The position numbers were made by a program, and so were the translations under genes. DNA of 64,000 bases from Paramoeba atlantica (lineage: Eukaryota > Discosea), in the NCBI GenBank assembly GCA_977017575.1, contig CDRNVI010000041.1, positions 372,001-436,000 of the forward strand, read 5' to 3'. The notes beneath the pieces were generated by a model. The model searched no databases, had not been told where the DNA came from, and saw only the letters and a list, made by a program, of their open reading frames with translations. Each line of letters begins with the position of its first letter. Positions within the stretch are counted from its first letter, which is position 1. Shown piece after piece: positions 30,933-39,764 of the stretch.

Positions 30933-31961
30933 ATGTCTGGAATCGTCCAAGCTGTTACTAGGGCAATTTCACGATCTAGAGCAAACAGCCCTGAGCCTCA
31001 AGCTCCGGAGCCCCAGGTTTCCCGACATAGCCGACGAGGCGGTACCCTCAACCCTGACCAGGTTGAAGCCCTCCTTGGAAACGATGTACGTTTGCCGATG
31101 ACGGATGATGCGAAATATGAATTTGCTCATAAGATGCGATTGCTTCTCTCTCGAGGTCATAAGGTTTGGATTCAGGCAGTATGGGGCCACAAGGAAGAGA
31201 CCGAGCAATATACAGTAATCGGCCAAGGGTACTTGAAAAATCGCAATGACCCTGACCACTCAGAATTAAAGGCGCGTTGGGATGATGAACAAGATATGGA
31301 GTACAGCTTCCCGTTCCCAGATATTGACTATTACTCATTGGCGATTGCTAAAGTACAAGCTCGGATGCCAGGCGGTGAGCGAGTTGAGCATCTTCCTTCT
31401 GTAGACCGTTTGACCATCTCTGATCCCAAGAACTTCTCTCCCATTGAACCAAAAACGTGGGGTCCATGGATAGAATCCCCAGATGAGTTTAAGCCACGGG
31501 AACTGGTGCGAGAGCTCCGCGATACGAAGGAATTCGGCGTACGGTTCAATCCTCCGCTTGTTCGGGAACGCTTATTCGAAATGCTCGTTCAGTGGATTTA
31601 TGCGGCGCGCAAGTTGGCAGAATGGACAGACGAAAACTTCTACAACATAGCTAAGATCATTATAGAGGAGCTAAGAAACCATTATTGGGCCGCGGCCGGC
31701 GCTCCAGTTGAGAAAGTACAGCAGCGACTTCACCAGGTGAAGAATCCTGACGACACCTATGGACGTATTATGCTAGAGGAAACTTCAAAGCAGTCTCGTC
31801 GGGTACGTGCGACCCAGCCTCCGCTGTGCTTCAACTGTCGCATGCCTGGGCACTTGCGGGCCAATTGTCCACGTTTAAAGGATTTTCACCGGGGGGTGGC
31901 GAGTGGCGGTACGAAGACACCTGTGAGCTACACTCGTGCCGAAAGACGAACGATCCACTAG
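30933..31961 (+). CDS. J Gag-like protein
   Basis: Starts MSGIVQAVTRAISRSRA just after A1 and is 342 codons long. It shares GTLNPDQVEA with K and L Gag. A central domain follows: AVWGHKEETEQYTVIGQG, ARMPGGERVEHLP, FKPRELVRELRDTKEFGVRF and EELRNHYWAAAGAPVEKVQQ. The C-terminus has a zinc knuckle CFNCRMPGHLRANC (CX2CX4HX4C). The role would be RNA packaging. The stop is TAG (31,959-31,961) in CAC-TAG-GAA, after which the same frame stays open into YR. An upstream in-frame extension to 30,837 lies in A1 and is not expected to be used. Confidence 0.85.
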   Translation: MSGIVQAVTRAISRSRANSPEPQAPEPQVSRHSRRGGTLNPDQVEALLGNDVRLPMTDDAKYEFAHKMRLLLSRGHKVWIQAVWGHKEETEQYTVIGQGYLKNRNDPDHSELKARWDDEQDMEYSFPFPDIDYYSLAIAKVQARMPGGERVEHLPSVDRLTISDPKNFSPIEPKTWGPWIESPDEFKPRELVRELRDTKEFGVRFNPPLVRERLFEMLVQWIYAARKLAEWTDENFYNIAKIIIEELRNHYWAAAGAPVEKVQQRLHQVKNPDDTYGRIMLEETSKQSRRVRATQPPLCFNCRMPGHLRANCPRLKDFHRGVASGGTKTPVSYTRAERRTIH

Positions 31962-33119
31962 GAAACGTTCCCCACCCCGAAAACAACTACTCGTGCTCCT
32001 GCCTTATACAAAAGGCGGGAGAACTTACCAGGCTATTTTACACGTTCATCTCCAAGTTATGTATGGAACGGTGTGCGATATGTCAGCACACTGCGGAATG
32101 CGCAGCAAATACTCGTGACTCAAACAATGAGTCAAACAAACACTACAGGTACGGGTCGAACTCAAAAGAGGATAAATCGTCCCGCAGGACACCAAACGGA
32201 CCTATCAGGCCCCTTAGCGAAAACAAGAAGGTTGAACTTGACGTGCCAACTCCTCCGTATGGATCCAAACGACGCGCTGGCGCCGGCTCTTCAGAGGGCA
32301 GTATATCCGATGTGGACGGAAACGACGTGGGCCACAAGGGAACGTATTTGGATGCGACTAAACGAGTTCTGCGAGAAAAGAAGCATACGTCCAACTGCGC
32401 TGCACGCAATATTGTTTCTGGATTCCCTAAGCGTTGCGGTAACGACGCGGCTAGCCTACACAAGAAGTCTACACACCATTTACACATGCATAAACGAGGA
32501 CAACACCCCTCTCAAGCTATACTCGAAGGCACTACAAGCGTAGGGGGGGCTGGAGCCACAACGTCAGTTGGAGCCACTGACCCCGTATCTGCTACGGAAA
32601 TTGTGCAGCAGGATAACAGTCTCACAGACCATGGCCGTGCTGCTGTGCTGGAAAGCGGCGGCGCGGTGGACAGAGGTCGCCGAACTCTGCAGGGAGAAGT
32701 TTCTCAAGGTATCCTCAACCGAGATAGTGATTTATTGGGGTCGGGCGACGAAATCAACACGCCTAAACCCCTTCCGGCCGTATATGCATGCCGTCATAAC
32801 GGGTCCGGGGACGCCAGAGCTAGCACGCTACATAGAGGGGCTTCCGCCAAAACAGAAGATATGCCATACTCCCGTGCGGGAAATGGATGCGGAAATAAGA
32901 AAAATTCTAGGAAGAGGGTTTGGTACCCACTCAATCAAACGCGGGGCAATAACACATCTATTCCAACACGTGGTCGAGGGCCGCCTCACCTTGTCGGAGA
33001 TTCAGTACCTCACAAAACATTTGAACCTGGAAAGTCTTCTTCGCTACAATGCAAACCAATTGACGACCGCGCGAGCCTTGGGGACCCAAAGAGTTTCAGC
33101 ACTGCTTCCGGGGCTGTGA
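31962..33119 (+). pseudogene. J tyrosine recombinase (one in-frame stop)
   Basis: Same frame as Gag, open from the Gag stop. It has AARWTEVAELCREKF (first catalytic Arg), GTHSIKRGAITHLF and LTKHLNLESLLRYNAN (His...Tyr nucleophile), ending LLPGL. A TAG at 32,541-32,543 replaces the CAG (Gln) of K and L in KALQA-Q-GGLEP, so it is either inactivated by one substitution or depends on readthrough. The -1 frame is open over the whole gene (31,826-33,156), as in K, L and M. K is inserted 38 bp after its stop. Confidence 0.8.
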
Positions 33120-33335
33120 CCCCAGAGATGATCCAGGAGTGTTATAAACAAGTTCCTAATAGTTCACGTTTTGAAATTTAGCCGAGGGGCGGCTATATAT
33201 TTGCCTGCTGGCCCTTCGGGGCACATAATTTTCTCAAATTATGATGTAGTATTCTCTAATTGCATGGAGGGGGGTGTTTACTCGTTTGTTATATTCTTGT
33301 TAGGTTGTTATTTTGTTACGTTTAAAGTTTTGTGT

Positions 33336-34733
33336 ATGAGATCCCAACGTTTACGGGCTCCGTCGGAGCCACGCCAGGAGCGCGATAGATCACCGAAGCG
33401 GAATAGGGCGCCGACACCCATTCAGACCTCCTCCGTCCAAGACCATTCTAAGCGTCAGTCCCTTTCGTGCCCTCCCGTGCGCCCCCCTCTCCCCCCTCTC
33501 CCCACGCAGCCGGCTCCGCAGGTATCCGCGCGACCTCCTCCGATTCCCCCTACTCCTGTCCCAGCGCGCCGAAAGGTACGCCCTTCAGGAAGAGCACTCA
33601 GCCCCGCCCGCGAACCGCCTAGCCCTCTCCCTTCCAACCTTCCCAGTTTGCCTGCGAGCTCCCTCCCTAGCCCGTACCCTTTTCCGCTGGAGGCTCCCGA
33701 GCCCCATATGCGACGAAGAGGAACCCTTAACCCCGACCAGGTTGAGGCTTCTCGCTCGCCGCGCCGTTACGAGGCCCTTGACATTGACCACGTCGAGTTG
33801 CCTCAGCGTTCACGCTGTGATGCGCGTGGGATCATGACACAATCCAGCAAAGAAGAGTTCATCACGAAAGTGATTGAGCTTCTGCGCAAGGACTACGAGG
33901 TCACCGTCGAGGCTGTATGGTCCCTTCCCCGTGACGGCCTACGGCAGACGGTTATAGGGTTGGTGCATATGACGCATCCTAAGGACCCTAACTCAACTGA
34001 GTTGTTCGCCGAGTGGGATGGGGACAAGAACACTGCCTATCGTTTTCCCCATCCCGAGATCAACTACCACTCTTTGGAACTGGCCCATGTTCGGGCGCAG
34101 ATGCCGGGTGGGAAACCAGTTGAAGATCTGATCCCCACGTTTGAACGCGTCCGTATTACGGACCCGAAAGGCTTCTCCCCCTACGATCCGGTTACTTGGC
34201 AACCGTGGATCGACACGGATGATTTGTTCAAGCCACGTGAACTCATCCGTGAGCTGCGCGAAGCTCCGCAGCTTGGGGTACGCTTCAACCCTCCGCCGCA
34301 GCGTGAGCGCCTGTTCAAGATGTTAACTGAATGGGTGTACGCTGCGTGCAATACGGAGGGATGGCTAGAGAAGCACAACCTCGCCGTAGCCCTTCTCATC
34401 ATCGAAGAGCTTCGCAACCATTATTGGGCTGCGGCGGGCGTTGCTGTCGAGCGTGTGCAACAGCGGTTGCACCGTGACGACGACCCTCAGGACCGCTACG
34501 GTCAGCTTGTGGTTGACGAGCAACTGAGGGGCCGGACTGCGCAGCGTGCTCCTCGTCGACGCAGCCAAGGACCTTTCTGTTTTGGCTGTCATCAGCCAGG
34601 CCACCTCCGATCGAACTGCCCCCAAGCGTCCCAACAGCAGGGGGGGCAGTTCCGTACCACACGCACCCCGCAACAGGATTTTCGCGGCGGGGTGGTGGGC
34701 GGCGCCAGCCGTTACGGCGCAACACGGGCTTTC
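33336..34733 (+). CDS. K Gag-like protein (last codon separated by L)
   Basis: MRSQRLRAPSEPRQERD start directly after A1; about 466 codons. The N-terminal ~130 residues are Pro/Arg-rich, then GTLNPDQVEASRSPRRYE, a conserved central domain (WDGDKNTAYRFPHPEINYHS, ITDPKGFSPYDPVTWQPW, EELRNHYWAAAGVAVERVQQ) and a zinc knuckle CFGCHQPGHLRSNC near the end. L begins after ...GATRAF; the final His codon and TAG stop are at 40,418-40,423. L Gag is over 95% identical. Confidence 0.85.
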
Positions 34734-34911
34734 TAATAGTCCACGTTTTGAAATTTAGCCGAGGGGTTGTTATGTATTTGCCTGCTGGCCCTTCGGGGCA
34801 CATAATTTCTTCAAATTATGATTTGTGTTCTATAATTACATGGATTGGATATTCTACTATTTCTTATATATCCTTGTTAGGTTGTTAGTCGTACTACGTT
34901 TAAGTTTTTGT

Positions 34912-36315
34912 ATGAGATCCCAACGATTGCGGGCTCCGTCGGAGCCACGACAGGAGCGCGATAGATCACCGAAGCGGAATAGGGCGCCGACACCCATTCA
35001 GACCTCCTCTTTCCAAGACCATTCCAAGCGTCAGTCCCTTTCGTGCCCTCCCGTGCGCCCCCCTCTCCCTCCTCTCCCCACGCAGCCGGCTCCGCAGGTA
35101 TCCGTGCGACCTCCTCCGATTCCCCCTACTCCTGTCCCAGCGCGCCGAAAGGTACGCCCTTCTGGTAGAGCGCTCAGCCCCGCCCGCGAACCGCCTAGCC
35201 CTCTCCCTTCCAACCTTCCCAGTTTGCCTGCGAGCTCCCTCCCTAGCCCGTACCCATTTCCGCTGGAGGCTCCCGAGCCCCATATGCGACGAAGAGGAAC
35301 CCTTAACCCTGACCAGGTTGAGGCTTCTCGCTCGCCGCGCCGTTACGAGGCCCTTGACATTGACCCCGTCGAGTTGCCGCAGCGATCACGCTGTGATGCG
35401 CGTGGGATCATGACACAATCCAGCAAAGAAGAGTTCATCACGAAAGTGATTGACCTTCTGCGCAAGGACTACGAGGTCACCGTCGAGGCTGTATGGTCCC
35501 TTCCCCGTGACGGCCTACGGCAGACGGTTATAGGGTTGGTGCATATGACGCATCCAAAGGACCCTAACTCAACTGAGTTGTTCGCCGAGTGGGATGGGGA
35601 CAAGAACACTGCCTATCGTTTTCCCCATCCCGAGATCAACTACCACTCTTTGGAACTGGCCCATGTTCGGGCGCAGATGCCGGGTGGGAAACCAGTTGAA
35701 GATCTGATCCCCACGTTTGAACGCGTCCGTATTACGGACCCGAAAGGCTTCTCCCCCTACGATCCGGTTACTTGGCAACCGTGGATCGACACGGATGATT
35801 TGTTCAAGCCACGTGAACTCATCCGTGAGCTGCGCGAAGCTCCGCAGCTTGGGGTACGCTTCAACCCGCCGCCGCAGCGTGAGCGCCTGTTCAAAATGTT
35901 AACTGAATGGGTGTACGCTGCGTGCAATACGGAGGGATGGCTAGAGAAGCACAACCTCGCCGTAGCCCTTCTCATCATCGAAGAGCTTCGCAACCATTAT
36001 TGGGCTGCGGCGGGCGTTGCTGTCGAGCGTGTGCAACAGCGGTTGCACCGTGACGACGACCCTCAGGACCGCTATGGTCAGCTTGTTGTGGACGAGCAAC
36101 TGAGGGGCCGAACCGCTCAGCGTGCTCCCCGCCGACGAACCCAGGCGCCATATTGCTTCGCGTGCCACCAGTCTGGCCACTTCCGCTCAAACTGTCCCCA
36201 ATCATCTCAACACCAAGGGGGACAGTTCCGCAGCCAACGAACCCCAGCCCAGGATTTTCGAGGCGGGGTGGTGGGCGGCGCCAACCGTTACGGCGCAACA
36301 CGGGCTTTCCACTAG
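34912..36315 (+). CDS. L Gag-like protein
   Basis: 467 codons from the ATG immediately after A1. Pro-rich N-terminus with PPLPPLPTQPAPQ and PPIPPTPVPARRK, then the conserved central domain shared with K, J and M, and a zinc knuckle CFACHQSGHFRSNC (CX2CX4HX4C). The stop is TAG in CAC-TAG-GAA-ATG: the YR start codon is only three bases after the stop and in the same frame, so YR could be made by readthrough or reinitiation. The RT frame (-1) is already open over the last ~160 bases. Confidence 0.87.
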   Translation: MRSQRLRAPSEPRQERDRSPKRNRAPTPIQTSSFQDHSKRQSLSCPPVRPPLPPLPTQPAPQVSVRPPPIPPTPVPARRKVRPSGRALSPAREPPSPLPSNLPSLPASSLPSPYPFPLEAPEPHMRRRGTLNPDQVEASRSPRRYEALDIDPVELPQRSRCDARGIMTQSSKEEFITKVIDLLRKDYEVTVEAVWSLPRDGLRQTVIGLVHMTHPKDPNSTELFAEWDGDKNTAYRFPHPEINYHSLELAHVRAQMPGGKPVEDLIPTFERVRITDPKGFSPYDPVTWQPWIDTDDLFKPRELIRELREAPQLGVRFNPPPQRERLFKMLTEWVYAACNTEGWLEKHNLAVALLIIEELRNHYWAAAGVAVERVQQRLHRDDDPQDRYGQLVVDEQLRGRTAQRAPRRRTQAPYCFACHQSGHFRSNCPQSSQHQGGQFRSQRTPAQDFRGGVVGGANRYGATRAFH

Positions 36316-39188
36316 GAAATGCCCCCCACCCCAATTACTGCTCGTGCCCGTCGTCCCAGGCGACGACGGGTGGATATTCTTACCCCTGTTTCCTCCCCGT
36401 CTCTCCGCCAGCGCGAAAGACGGCCACGCGTGCGTGGTACTACTCCTCCTCCCCGCCCTCTCTCCCCGTTACGTCTAAGGCGCAGAAGCGTCTCCCTCCC
36501 AATCCGTCCTCTACCCCGGCTTCCCGTTCCCGTTTACGCCGCCGCGAAGACGGCCGCCGCCAAAACCGCCGCCGTCGTAACCGCCGACGCCGCACAGCCG
36601 CCAGGGAGACGCCGCCAGGAGTTGCTGAGGGCGATTCTTCGAATGCCCCCCGAGGACCCGCGCGCCACCCAGATGAACGAGGCGCTCCAGCCCATGTGGG
36701 CGACGGCCACGTGGGCCACAAGGGAGCGATTGTGGTTCCGCCTGCGCGAGTATTGCCAGGCGAAGGGAATCACCGCGAATCCTGCAAACGCGGTGCTCTT
36801 CCTAGAGACTCTGCCTCTCGCTACCTCGACGCGCATGGGGTACGCAGGGGCATTGAGGACTCTGTTCGAGCTCATGGGAATCGAAGGTACCCCATTGAGT
36901 CTCTACGTAAAGGCCCTGCAGGCGCAGGGGGGGCTAGAACCCACGCGGCAGATGCTACCAATCACGCCACTTCTTCTGAAGAAGCTGAGACGTCACCTCG
37001 ACGTAAAGGAGAGCATGTGTTGCCTCCTGTGTTGGAAAGCCGCTGCGAGATGGACCGAGACCGCCGACCTGAGGCGGGAGCAGTTTGTGAGTGTGGCCAG
37101 TCACGAGGTAGTCATTTATTGGGGCAGGGGGACCAAGACAACCCGTCTGAATCCTTACCGGCCGTACCTCTACGCGATAGTGACTGGACCGGGGACACCC
37201 GAACTGGCTCAGTTTGTGGGAAGTTTGAGACCAGGCCAACGCCTGTGTTACACGACGGTCCGGGAGATGGACCACAGGATGAATCAGCTTCTCGGTCCGG
37301 GGTATGGAACGCATTCCATAAAAAGAGGTGCAATAACTTGCCTGTTTCACGAGATCTCCCTCGGGAATCTCAGGATGGAGGACGTCCAGAACCTCACGAA
37401 ACACCTCAACGTCGAATCACTGCTGCGCTACAACGCAAGCAGTATTACAACGGCAAGGGCTCTCGGGACGCAGAGAGTCTCAGCACGTCTCCCAGTGCTG
37501 TAACCTCGGAGCACGTGGCAAAGTGCTTCGAGGAAGTGCCTTACCTTCGCAGGCACTCCGTTGTTTGTGCACGCCGCTCTTCACGGCTAGCCAAGGCACA
37601 CGACGCTCACCTACCTTTGCACGTTAAGAAGTCGATACCTGTTATCCATTTGGATCAGGTTAAGGAGTGGATGAGTATGTCAGCTGCCACTCGTTTTCGC
37701 AAGGTAGTGGATGAACTATTATGGGTACCTAAAGCCCCGTACCCCGAACCTAGTGTGAAAGGTTCGTTGCCTGAGGCGGACGTCCGATTGTTGGAGGACG
37801 CAGGCATAATCTCTAAGGTCCCGGCGCAGGAGTTGAGAAAGCGCCCATCGGTGCAGTTCATGATTCCCTTCACGGTTGTGGAGACCGATGATGAGGGCAA
37901 TCAGCGCAGAAGATTTATTTCATGGACAAGGGACGATAACGATAGATTAAAATCATATGAACCAAAGGTCCCATTATATCATCCCTCCAAGTATCTTCAT
38001 AAGGCGCACGAGCCGATGGCTGTGAAGCGGGACTTCACATGCGGGTTTTACCAGATTGGTATCCCGAAGAGGGCGCGGCCCAAATTCCGCCTTAGAACGA
38101 ACAGTGGAGACGTGTATGAGATGAACGTCCTCCCGATGGGCCATAGGTGTGCACCGGAGGTTATGCACACGGTTACCGCCGCGATTGCTGGCGAGGCGTC
38201 GATTTGTTCTCAGCGCTACTCGTTTCACCGAGGCGCTATCGACGTTTATGTTGACGGAGTTCGGTTTGCAGGAACCGACTCCGAGGCCACCACGTACGCT
38301 CAGTTCATTGACGAGCGTTGCGACAAGGCGAACGGTCTTTTCAAAGATCGGGGTCAGCCCCCTGTAGCACGGTACGTCTTCAATGGGGTGGCGTTCGACC
38401 ATAACGCGCATACGGTCTGCCTGGGACCGCGAGTGATCAGGAAACTGCGAGCCGACTCTTTCTTCAACATTTCCTTTGTTGACCTAGAGGCGGTGGTGGG
38501 GCGCCTCATTTATGGCTCCGCAGTTCTCCGACTCAATATGCCGCGGTTTTATTTCGCTTTGAAGGTGGCGCAACGGCGTATCAACTTGTTGAACCGTTGC
38601 CCGAAGTTATGTGACCGTCCGGTCGCACTCCCTGTCGTCACTCGCTCCATGCTAGCAGAGTGGAGAAACGAGTTGTTGGAGAATGTTCCACGGTCTCCAC
38701 CTCCCCATCCCGATGTTGTTCCACACAAGCATCGTCTCTACACCGATGCCTCGGTGAAAGGGTGGGGAGCGATTATGTATTTAGACAGCGGAGAGGTTTT
38801 GATTACGGGAGAGGCGTGGCCTGAGTCATCCTCGTATGAGGTGAATCGTGCGGAAGCTGCAGCAGTCCGCTTAGCCCTCGAGAAGTTTTCCGCGCATTGC
38901 CCCCGTGGAACCTGCTTGGATGTTTTTGTTGATAACACCTCCTGTCAGGCTGCACTGAACAGGAGGATCTCCAAGTCAGAGGGGGTTTCAATGGAATTGC
39001 GCGAAGTCCTGCGACTGACAGAGGAGAAAGGTATTTGTGTCAAGGCAGCGTATATATCCACGGATGAGAACCCGGCGGATGCTGTCAGTCGCGGGAAGGA
39101 TATTGAGATGGAGAAGGTCAAGAGATATGAAGGTAAGATCGAGAGAGACATTAGTGATGTAGACAGTCATATTCAGAGAAAACCCTAA
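36153..39188 (+). CDS. L RT-RNase H protein (long frame overlapping YR)
   Basis: Open frame of 1,011 codons in the -1 frame relative to Gag and YR. Codons up to about 450 overlap YR and read as a low-complexity, Arg/Gly/Ser-rich sequence. From ~470 it is VVCARRSSRLAKAHD, PFTVVETDD...RRFISWTRDDNDRL, VKRDFTCGFYQIGIP (RT motif A), LPMGHRCAPEVMHTV, DVYVDGVRFAGT (motif C, YVDG instead of YxDD, near 698), then RNase H: LYTDASVKGWGA (~862), VNRAEAAAVRLALE, VDNTSCQAAL, ENPADAVSRGK. It probably starts by frameshift or reinitiation near the Gag end; 36,153 is only the first possible start. Confidence 0.82.
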   Translation: MLRVPPVWPLPLKLSPIISTPRGTVPQPTNPSPGFSRRGGGRRQPLRRNTGFPLGNAPHPNYCSCPSSQATTGGYSYPCFLPVSPPARKTATRAWYYSSSPPSLPVTSKAQKRLPPNPSSTPASRSRLRRREDGRRQNRRRRNRRRRTAARETPPGVAEGDSSNAPRGPARHPDERGAPAHVGDGHVGHKGAIVVPPARVLPGEGNHRESCKRGALPRDSASRYLDAHGVRRGIEDSVRAHGNRRYPIESLRKGPAGAGGARTHAADATNHATSSEEAETSPRRKGEHVLPPVLESRCEMDRDRRPEAGAVCECGQSRGSHLLGQGDQDNPSESLPAVPLRDSDWTGDTRTGSVCGKFETRPTPVLHDGPGDGPQDESASRSGVWNAFHKKRCNNLPVSRDLPRESQDGGRPEPHETPQRRITAALQRKQYYNGKGSRDAESLSTSPSAVTSEHVAKCFEEVPYLRRHSVVCARRSSRLAKAHDAHLPLHVKKSIPVIHLDQVKEWMSMSAATRFRKVVDELLWVPKAPYPEPSVKGSLPEADVRLLEDAGIISKVPAQELRKRPSVQFMIPFTVVETDDEGNQRRRFISWTRDDNDRLKSYEPKVPLYHPSKYLHKAHEPMAVKRDFTCGFYQIGIPKRARPKFRLRTNSGDVYEMNVLPMGHRCAPEVMHTVTAAIAGEASICSQRYSFHRGAIDVYVDGVRFAGTDSEATTYAQFIDERCDKANGLFKDRGQPPVARYVFNGVAFDHNAHTVCLGPRVIRKLRADSFFNISFVDLEAVVGRLIYGSAVLRLNMPRFYFALKVAQRRINLLNRCPKLCDRPVALPVVTRSMLAEWRNELLENVPRSPPPHPDVVPHKHRLYTDASVKGWGAIMYLDSGEVLITGEAWPESSSYEVNRAEAAAVRLALEKFSAHCPRGTCLDVFVDNTSCQAALNRRISKSEGVSMELREVLRLTEEKGICVKAAYISTDENPADAVSRGKDIEMEKVKRYEGKIERDISDVDSHIQRKP
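36319..37503 (+). CDS. L tyrosine recombinase
   Basis: 394 codons from MPPTPITARARRPRRRR; basic, Pro/Ala-rich first ~100 residues. Core: QPMWATATWATRERLWFRL (SAM-like part), AARWTETADLRREQF (catalytic Arg near 244), TKTTRLNPYRPYLYA, GTHSIKRGAITCLF (His 332, Lys 335 where HxxR is usual, Arg 336), LTKHLNVESLLRYNAS (His 362, Tyr 371). It would integrate the circular cDNA at A/B junction-like sites. The gene lies wholly inside the RT ORF but in another frame. Not tested: whether the Lys variant is normal in VIPER/TATE recombinases. Confidence 0.87.
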   Translation: MPPTPITARARRPRRRRVDILTPVSSPSLRQRERRPRVRGTTPPPRPLSPLRLRRRSVSLPIRPLPRLPVPVYAAAKTAAAKTAAVVTADAAQPPGRRRQELLRAILRMPPEDPRATQMNEALQPMWATATWATRERLWFRLREYCQAKGITANPANAVLFLETLPLATSTRMGYAGALRTLFELMGIEGTPLSLYVKALQAQGGLEPTRQMLPITPLLLKKLRRHLDVKESMCCLLCWKAAARWTETADLRREQFVSVASHEVVIYWGRGTKTTRLNPYRPYLYAIVTGPGTPELAQFVGSLRPGQRLCYTTVREMDHRMNQLLGPGYGTHSIKRGAITCLFHEISLGNLRMEDVQNLTKHLNVESLLRYNASSITTARALGTQRVSARLPVL

Positions 39189-39199
39189 GGGACAGGATC

Positions 39200-39289
39200 A
39201 CCAAATACAAAAAAAAAAGACAAGAAAAAAAGAAAAAAAAACAAAGACAAAAAAACAAAGACAAAAAAACAAAGACAAAAAAACAAAGA

Positions 39290-39323
<34 letters not shown>
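39200..39323 (+). repeat. A-rich (AAAAAACAAAGAC)n tract after the L RT gene
   Basis: AAAAAACAAAGAC units followed by a ~35-A run. The homologous place in K (43,337-43,457) has an independently expanded tract with AAGAAAAAAAG units, and J has (A)24 at ~46,117-46,141. The remaining ~430 bp up to B1 show no gene. Confidence 0.85.
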
Positions 39324-39324
<1 letters not shown>

Positions 39325-39764
39325 CGGACGGGGTGCTGGGGTATGGAGGTTGTCCCTATAATTTTGGAAGGTTATGGATGTTAATCGGTTAACAGGTCTT
39401 TATTCTCACTCCTTGTTTTTTCGGAAGCAAGGTTCCCCAATGTGAGGTAGGGATGAGTAAAGGTTTCCTTTGCACTACGGTTAGCGCCTTAATGTTTTTA
39501 GCCGCGTCACTGTTGACACGGCCCTACGCATCACGCCTAGTTGCTCCACACTTCTAGGTACACAAGTTGGTCTAGGGCAGAGGATAAAAACGTAACCTGC
39601 GTAGCTCGTGTGAGCTTGTAAAGGGCGTGGCAGTGGACTGGTCATCTATTGCTATCGTTATCCTTTTGTGAGTTCTGGGATGGTATATGAAAAATTATTT
39701 TACTATGTGATTGGGCATTTCTTTTGTTTATTTATATTGATTGTGTGACGTGTGTGTGGGCAGG

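Noticed and set aside
32541-32543. Reassignment of TAG to glutamine in this genome
   Set aside because: K and L end RT with TAG and TAA at the same position, and N, C, E and the 21.6-kb fragment all end at TAG in the family-typical place, so TAG works as a stop.
31826-33156. Independent 451-codon gene overlapping J YR
   Set aside because: It is the 5' part of the RT frame, interrupted by K; no domain of its own was seen.
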